This document shows, one piece after another, positions 6,388-10,349 of a DNA stretch of 10,349 nt (positions are counted from its first letter, which is position 1; each line of letters begins with the position of its first letter). The notes below the pieces were generated by a model, which made no database searches, was not told where the DNA came from, and worked only from the letters and a program-made list of their open reading frames with translations. Source of the stretch: an uncultured Rhodospirillales bacterium (GTDB lineage Bacteria > Pseudomonadota > Alphaproteobacteria > Acetobacterales > Acetobacteraceae); the NCBI GenBank assembly GCA_903844785.1, contig CAIMVB010000028.1, positions 1 through 10,349 on the forward strand. The letters run 5' to 3'. A program made the translations under genes and the position numbers.

Positions 6388-7367
6388 TGCAATTCAATCC
6401 CGGATTCGCGCACCAGGCGCTTCCATTTCTCGATCTCACTGGCTTGAAAGCGCGCCAAATCCTCAGGCGATCCTGGGCGCAGCACCATGCCGCTTGCAGT
6501 CAGGCGTTCACGCACCGCAGGGCGCGCCATGATGTCATTCACCAGGCCATTCACGCGCGCGACAATCTCAGGCGGCGTGCCCGCCGGCGCATAGATCGCG
6601 TTCCAGGACAGCATTTCATAACCGGGGAAACCCTGTTCTTCGACTGTTGGGACATCGGGCATCATGGACACACGCTGGCGGCTGGTGACACCAATCGCGC
6701 GCACTCGGCCTTCGCGGGCTTGCGGCATGGAAGTTGTGGCATCCACAAACATCACCTGCGCCACGCCACCAATCACATCCGTAATGCCAAGCGGATTGGA
6801 TCGATAAGTGACATTCACCATATCCACGCCCGCCATGGCTTTGAACATTTCCCCAGCCACGCGCGACGATGCGCTACCAGAAGCGAAATTGAGCTTGCCC
6901 GGATTGGCGCGGCCATAGGCGACCAGATCGCGCATATTCCTGATGGGTAGATCATTATTCACCACCACCAACAGCACACCCACACCAATCAGCGCGACAG
7001 GCGCGAAATCCGCGATTGGATCATAAGGCAGGCGATGAAACAGCGCGGGGTTAGACCCATGCGTCGTATTGGCGGTGGATAGGAACGTATAGCCATCAGG
7101 CCGCGCCCGAGCGACCGCTTCGGATGCAATAAAACCATTGGCGCCGCCGCGATTATCCACCACTACCGGCTGGCCCAATTCCGCACTCAGCGCATCGGTA
7201 AAATTGCGTGTGGTGACATCCGTACCGCTGCCGGCGGGAAAGGCGACGATGAAGCGGATTGGCCGATCAGGCCAGCGCCCGGCCGGTTGCGCGGCGGCGC
7301 CTTGCGCCCCAGCCAGGCCCAAAGCCCCAAATAGCGCCGCGCGGCGCGGCATGGTGGAGTGTTTCAT
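6384..7367 (-). CDS. Bug/TctC-family tripartite tricarboxylate transporter solute receptor, 327 aa
   Basis: This is a periplasmic solute-binding protein of the Bug family, the receptor component of tripartite tricarboxylate transporters; known ligands are mostly carboxylates. The N-terminus MKHSTMPRRAALFGALGLAG has a twin-arginine-like RR at 8-9, followed by a hydrophobic stretch. A likely cleavage site lies after AQGAAA (about residue 26). The mature part begins WPDRPIRFIVAFPAGSGTD, then has VVVDNRGGANGFIASEAVA, RPDGYTFL and YDPIADFAPVALIG, all family hallmarks. ATG at 7367 has an AAGGGA about eight bases upstream. Upstream in-frame extension is possible but would bury the signal peptide. 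It overlaps the CoA-transferase by four bases. TctA and TctB membrane genes are absent, so this would be one of the many orphan Bug receptors relying on a transporter encoded elsewhere. Confidence 0.93.
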   Translation of the reverse strand: MKHSTMPRRAALFGALGLAGAQGAAAQPAGRWPDRPIRFIVAFPAGSGTDVTTRNFTDALSAELGQPVVVDNRGGANGFIASEAVARARPDGYTFLSTANTTHGSNPALFHRLPYDPIADFAPVALIGVGVLLVVVNNDLPIRNMRDLVAYGRANPGKLNFASGSASSRVAGEMFKAMAGVDMVNVTYRSNPLGITDVIGGVAQVMFVDATTSMPQAREGRVRAIGVTSRQRVSMMPDVPTVEEQGFPGYEMLSWNAIYAPAGTPPEIVARVNGLVNDIMARPAVRERLTASGMVLRPGSPEDLARFQASEIEKWKRLVRESGIELQ

Positions 7368-7475
7368 GGCGTTTCCCTTCGGCTCTGGCGCGGTGTCGCA
7401 CGCAGCGCCATAGTCACCTCCAAGGGTCACTGCGCCGGGCCGCGCTGTCAACGCCTGCATAAAAGGGGAACCGCC
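7368..7475. promoter_or_regulatory. Divergent control region of the receptor/CoA-transferase operon and the lyase gene
   Basis: These 108 bases must start both transcripts. On the minus strand a consensus -35 hexamer TTGACA lies at 7446-7451, but no acceptable -10 follows at 16-18 bases. GTCAC occurs twice with a 13-base period (7413-7417 and 7426-7430), which could be a paired regulator-binding site. On the plus strand, AAGGGG at 7463-7468 is the ribosome-binding site for the lyase. Such regions often bind a LysR- or GntR-type regulator, but none is encoded here. Confidence 0.35.
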
Positions 7476-8432
7476 ATGTCCGATCTGCCAAAGCATGTCC
7501 ATTTCCATGAGGAAGGCCCGCGTGAGGGCTTCCAGATCGAACCCGTGATCTACCCGCTGGCTGATCGCGTGGCGCTGGTGGAAGCGCTGGCGGAAACTGG
7601 GCTCACAGCCATTCAGGTGGCGTCCTTCGTCTCGCCCAAGGCGGTGCCGCAAATGGTGGATTCAGCCGAGTTTTTTGCCGCCATCAAAAAGCGCCCTGGC
7701 GTGCGCTATGAAGCGCTCTGGCTGAATGAACAGGGTTTCAACCGCGCCCGTGCTGCCAAGGGCGTTGATTTGGTTGGCAAGATCAGCCTTTACACATCAG
7801 ATGCCTTCGCCAAGCGCAATAATAACTGCACGGCAGCGGAAATGCGTGAACGCGTGGTACGCTGGCTTGATCTTTACGCCGAAGCGGGCATCACGGTGGA
7901 ACGCGCTTTGGTAATGACCGCCTTTGGCTGCAATTACGAAGGTGAAATCCCGCCTGAGAGGCCCGTGCAGGAATTGCTTTGGGCGCATCAGCTTTGCGCG
8001 GAACGCGGCATTAATCTGAAAAAGCTTTATTTCGCCGATACCATGGGCTGGGCCAATCCGCAGGCGGTGCGGCGCCTGGTTGGAATGCTGCGCGAAAAGC
8101 TGCCCGATGTGGAAGTGGGCCTGCATTTGCATGACACACGCGGGCTTGGCACCGCGAATGTGCTGGCCGCCTTGGAAATGGGTGTTTCGTTATTTGACAG
8201 TTCCGTGGCGGGCCTTGGTGGCTGCCCCTTTGCCGGGCATGGCGATGCGCGCGGCGCCGGGAATATCTGCACCGAAGACATGGTGTTTCTGTGCCATGAA
8301 ATGGGCATTGAAACCGGCATCGATCTTGACCGGTTGATTGAAGCCGCGCGGCTTGCGGAACGCATCATTGGCCGCCCACTCGCAGGGCGGATCATGCATG
8401 CCGGATCGCTCCGGCAATACCGCGCGGCTTAG
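7476..8432 (+). CDS. HMG-CoA lyase-like (DRE-TIM metallolyase) enzyme, 318 aa
   Basis: This is a TIM-barrel lyase of the hydroxymethylglutaryl-CoA lyase-like family, which makes retro-aldol or Claisen cleavages of beta-hydroxyacyl-CoAs such as HMG-CoA and citramalyl-CoA. Visible family elements are the N-terminal loop EEGPREGFQIE (12-22), QVASFVSPKAVPQM (47-60), the metal-binding GLHLHDTRG with His217 and His219, and the loop GLGGCPFAGHG with Cys250. The Cys250 loop corresponds to the catalytic Cys loop of HMG-CoA lyase and is followed by GNICTEDMVF. The usual Arg-Asp of the first loop is Arg16-Glu17 here, so the metal-ligand Asp is replaced by Glu. I recall this EEGPREGF variant from proteobacterial homologues, so it is probably a subfamily rather than damage. 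ATG at 7476 follows AAGGGG. Its divergent placement from the receptor/CoA-transferase pair suggests it cleaves the acyl-CoA they generate. Confidence 0.85.
   Translation: MSDLPKHVHFHEEGPREGFQIEPVIYPLADRVALVEALAETGLTAIQVASFVSPKAVPQMVDSAEFFAAIKKRPGVRYEALWLNEQGFNRARAAKGVDLVGKISLYTSDAFAKRNNNCTAAEMRERVVRWLDLYAEAGITVERALVMTAFGCNYEGEIPPERPVQELLWAHQLCAERGINLKKLYFADTMGWANPQAVRRLVGMLREKLPDVEVGLHLHDTRGLGTANVLAALEMGVSLFDSSVAGLGGCPFAGHGDARGAGNICTEDMVFLCHEMGIETGIDLDRLIEAARLAERIIGRPLAGRIMHAGSLRQYRAA
8399..8416. terminator. Hairpin at the convergent lyase / hypothetical gene ends, weak terminator candidate
   Basis: A perfect seven-base stem, TGCCGGA and TCCGGCA, with a TCGC loop lies in the last codons of the lyase gene. 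It is about 23 bases beyond the stop of the convergent gene on the minus strand. Being symmetrical it could act on both transcripts, but there is no T-run on either side. It may simply be coding sequence, so confidence is low. Confidence 0.22.
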
Positions 8433-8438
8433 CTGCGG

Positions 8439-9050
8439 TTACACGCGCAGCCAGGTCTCACTGAAGGCCAGCATGGCGGTGGAGATTTTCTGCCCCGCAA
8501 TCTCTCGTGGGATCGGCGCGCCGGGGCGGCGCACGCCATTCACCGTAACGGCAGCGCTTTGGCAGCCAATGAACAGGCTTGGCATGTAATGCTTGCCGGT
8601 GGCCGATTGCGGCGGCGCCAGCGCAAAGCAGAAGGGCTCACCCAAACCTTGCCAGGCCAGCGACACAGCCAGATCACCCGCGCGCACGCTTTCGCTGTAA
8701 TGGCTGCGCGCATCGCCGGCCGTTTGCACCTCATCAATTTTGCGATAGCGCAGGCCAGAAAGCCCGGCGATGCCGCGAAAGGCGCCGAAATTGGCGACAT
8801 ATTCCGCCACCAGCCAGCGCGCGAGGGGTTCATTATCCGTCAGGCACCAATTCGCTGCCCCTTCCGCCGGGTTCGCCTCATGCGGGGATTGCATCAGCAC
8901 CAGCGCATGGCCGGCCCCATGGGGGGACAGCACCACGCGGAAGAAACTCGCCAGCGTGGTGAAGGGACCATTCGGGTCCTCCTTCAATGAAATGCCGGGG
9001 TTTTCGCCCGACCATTCGACCTTGCCGGGGAATAGGATGGTTTCTTGCAT
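8439..9050 (-). CDS. Unrecognised protein, 203 aa
   Basis: I do not recognise a family. The reading frame is convincing: ATG at 9050 is preceded by AAGGAAG about seven bases upstream, codon use matches the neighbours, and the stop lies six bases from the convergent lyase stop. The protein starts MQETILFPGKVEW and has no signal peptide or membrane helix. It is rich in aromatic and hydrophobic beta-like segments: PFTTLASFFRVVLSP (29-43), GHALVLMQSPHEA (47-59), NWCLTDNEPLARWLVAEY (67-84) and YMPSLFIGCQSAAVTVNG (155-172). It looks like a soluble globular protein of mixed or mainly beta fold. Position beside the lyase hints at a link with the catabolic module, but its opposite strand means separate transcription. 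It could be a conserved hypothetical or an uncharacterised binding or isomerase-type protein; no function is claimed. Confidence 0.75.
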   Translation of the reverse strand: MQETILFPGKVEWSGENPGISLKEDPNGPFTTLASFFRVVLSPHGAGHALVLMQSPHEANPAEGAANWCLTDNEPLARWLVAEYVANFGAFRGIAGLSGLRYRKIDEVQTAGDARSHYSESVRAGDLAVSLAWQGLGEPFCFALAPPQSATGKHYMPSLFIGCQSAAVTVNGVRRPGAPIPREIAGQKISTAMLAFSETWLRV

Positions 9051-9185
9051 GGCGTGCTTCCTTCTTGATGCGCGGCAAGCGTGACCCAGCCCCGCGTCAG
9101 GATCAATGCCCAAATGCGCGCGGTGCTTGACGCGGCACGGCGTGGGGGCGCAGACACGCCCCAAGCTTTCCGGACCCTATGCTTC
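9051..9185. promoter_or_regulatory. Divergent region upstream of the helicase and the 203-aa protein
   Basis: This 135-base gap holds the translation starts of two divergent genes. On the plus strand a TTGACG (9127-9132) resembles a -35 box, but no matching -10 follows. A GC-rich hairpin, GGGGCG-CAGACA-CGCCCC (9145-9162), ends 23 bases before the helicase ATG and would sit in its leader. The helicase has only a poor Shine-Dalgarno, so leader structure could matter for its translation. No other feature is evident. Confidence 0.3.
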
Positions 9186-10349
9186 ATGTCTTTCTCTGGT
9201 CTTCCCGCCGCACTCCAGGCGGCGCTTACCTCTCGCGGTTATGCCGCCCCCACCCCGGTGCAAACCGCTGTTCTCGCGCCTGAGGCTGCGGGGCAGGATT
9301 TGCTTGTCTCCGCCCAGACCGGCTCGGGCAAAACCGTGGCCTTTGGGCTTGCTGTGGCGCCGGAATTGCTGGGCGATGCGGATCGCCTGCCACAGGCGGG
9401 TGCGCCGCTGGCCCTGGTGGTGGCGCCAACGCGCGAATTGGCCTTGCAGGTGAAGGCGGAACTGACCTGGCTTTATGGGCCGGCTGGCGGGCGCATCGCT
9501 TCCTGTGTTGGCGGCATGGACCCGCTCGCGGAACGGCGCATGCTGACCGCCGGGGTGCATATTGTTGTCGGCACGCCGGGCCGCCTTTGTGATCATCTGG
9601 AACGCGGCAATCTGCGCCCCGAAGCGCTGCGCGCGGTGATCCTTGATGAAGCCGATGAAATGCTCGACCTCGGCTTCCGGGAGGAGTTGGAAGCGATCCT
9701 GGATCGCCTGCCACCAGAACGGCGCACCTTGATGTTTTCGGCCACTGTGCCGCGCGGCATTGCGGCACTGGCAAAGGGCTATCAGCGCGACGCACTGCGG
9801 ATTGAAGTGGGCGGCGGTGGTGAAGCGCATGGCGATATCACGTATCGCGCCATGCTGCTGGCGCCGCATGAATTGGAACGCGCCGTGGTCAATTTGCTGC
9901 GCCTGGAAGACCCGCCGCTGGCCATGGTGTTCTGCGCGACGCGCGCCGCCGTGGCCCGCTTGCACGGCAATCTTTCGGAACGCGGCTTTCCCACAGTGGC
10001 GCTTTCCGGTGAATTGACTCAAGCCGAACGGCTGCGTGCCCTGCAGGCGCTGCGTGATGGCCGTTCACGCGTATGTGTCGCCACCGATGTGGCGGCGCGC
10101 GGCATTGATTTGCCAGAATTGGATCTGGTGATCCACGCTGAATTGCCACGGGACCCAGACACGCTGCTGCATCGCAGCGGGCGCACGGGCCGCGCTGGGC
10201 GCAAAGGCACCAGCGTGCTGCTGGTGCCCCATCCCCGCCGCCGTCTGGCGGAACGCTTGATCATGGCGGCGAAGGTGAAGGCGCTTTGGGGGCCGGCACC
10301 CTCCGCCGATGCGGTACGCGCACGCGACGCGGAACGCTTGGGTGAACAG
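9186..10349 (+). CDS. DEAD-box ATP-dependent RNA helicase, 3' partial
   Basis: From ATG at 9186, 388 codons are open to the window edge. All helicase motifs are present in order. They are the Q motif around APTPVQ (Gln26), motif I AQTGSGKT (43-50), Ia PTREL (81-85), GG (109-110), Ib TPGR (130-133), II DEAD (154-157) and III SAT (185-187). The second RecA domain follows with IV MVFCATR, V ATDVAARGID (299-308) and VI HRSGRTGRAGR (329-339). Both RecA lobes are complete; the missing C-terminus may carry an RNA-binding domain as in DbpA or CsdA, which cannot be judged here. Such enzymes unwind or remodel RNA in ribosome assembly, mRNA decay or cold adaptation. The exact subfamily is not assigned. 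It is transcribed away from the 203-residue gene and looks like a separate housekeeping unit. Confidence 0.95.
   Translation, partial: MSFSGLPAALQAALTSRGYAAPTPVQTAVLAPEAAGQDLLVSAQTGSGKTVAFGLAVAPELLGDADRLPQAGAPLALVVAPTRELALQVKAELTWLYGPAGGRIASCVGGMDPLAERRMLTAGVHIVVGTPGRLCDHLERGNLRPEALRAVILDEADEMLDLGFREELEAILDRLPPERRTLMFSATVPRGIAALAKGYQRDALRIEVGGGGEAHGDITYRAMLLAPHELERAVVNLLRLEDPPLAMVFCATRAAVARLHGNLSERGFPTVALSGELTQAERLRALQALRDGRSRVCVATDVAARGIDLPELDLVIHAELPRDPDTLLHRSGRTGRAGRKGTSVLLVPHPRRRLAERLIMAAKVKALWGPAPSADAVRARDAERLGEQ

Noticed and set aside
5542..6447. Plus-strand open frame of 301 codons opposite the CoA-transferase gene
   Set aside because: It is a shadow of a gene with a clear catalytic Asp and family blocks; its composition is low-complexity Arg/His/Ile-rich without recognisable domains.
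7359..7475. Upstream in-frame extension of the lyase gene
   Set aside because: The frame is open, but the ATG at 7476 has a proper AAGGGG and gives the family-like N-terminus; the extension would overlap the divergent receptor start and translates to unconserved sequence.
7368..7652. N-terminal extension of the Bug receptor
   Set aside because: It would place about 95 residues before the Tat-like signal peptide and run through the divergent lyase gene; the ATG at 7367 has a good Shine-Dalgarno and a normal family length.
9177..10022. Minus-strand open frame of 281 codons opposite the DEAD-box helicase
   Set aside because: All helicase motifs are on the plus strand; the antisense product has skewed Gln/His/Arg content and no domain.
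1..10349. CRISPR array, tRNA, rRNA, insertion sequence or prophage signals
   Set aside because: I found no spaced repeats, cloverleaf, transposase-like frame or terminal inverted repeats while reading both strands; the window is densely coding.

Overview
The window looks like chromosomal DNA from a GC-rich alphaproteobacterium. My best guess is Rhodospirillales, probably the Acetobacteraceae/Roseomonas group. This rests on codon use, on an AmpD-type amidase paired with a TerB-DnaJ chaperone gene, and on a tripartite tricarboxylate (Bug/TctC) receptor beside a class III CoA-transferase and an HMG-CoA-lyase-like enzyme. It is an inference from gene content, not from a marker gene. The DNA is densely coding. 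It holds eleven genes, two cut by the window edges, and no gap above about 140 bases. I saw no tRNA, rRNA, CRISPR array, insertion sequence or phage gene.

Bases 1-4190 carry five genes on the minus strand. In transcription order they are a CnbZ/RidA-like deaminase, a small SAM-dependent methyltransferase in distinctly AT-richer DNA, an amidase-signature hydrolase, a TerB-DnaJ (DjlA-like) co-chaperone, and a cytoplasmic AmpD-like cell-wall-recycling amidase that is 3'-truncated at base 1. The last two are separated by two bases and are probably cotranscribed.

Bases 4277-9050 hold a catabolic neighbourhood with alternating strands. A Gfo/Idh/MocA oxidoreductase (+) diverges from the deaminase and converges on a CoA-transferase (-). 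The CoA-transferase start overlaps the stop of a Tat-exported Bug/TctC solute-binding protein (-). Divergent from that pair is an HMG-CoA-lyase-like enzyme (+), which converges on an unrecognised conserved-looking 203-residue protein (-). A reasonable reading is that the receptor captures a carboxylate, the CoA-transferase activates it, and the lyase cleaves the acyl-CoA. The substrate is not evident, and the TctA/TctB membrane partners are not in the window.

Bases 9186-10349 carry the first 388 codons of a DEAD-box RNA helicase (+), which runs off the end.

Several genes lack an ATG start (TTG or GTG), and I chose starts from Shine-Dalgarno placement and family N-termini. I found no clear previously undescribed system. 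The most interesting items are the divergent receptor/CoA-transferase/lyase module with a lyase whose DRE-type metal-binding Asp is replaced by Glu, the composition-shifted methyltransferase gene, the CnbZ-like deaminase without ring-cleavage partners, and the unrecognised 203-residue protein.
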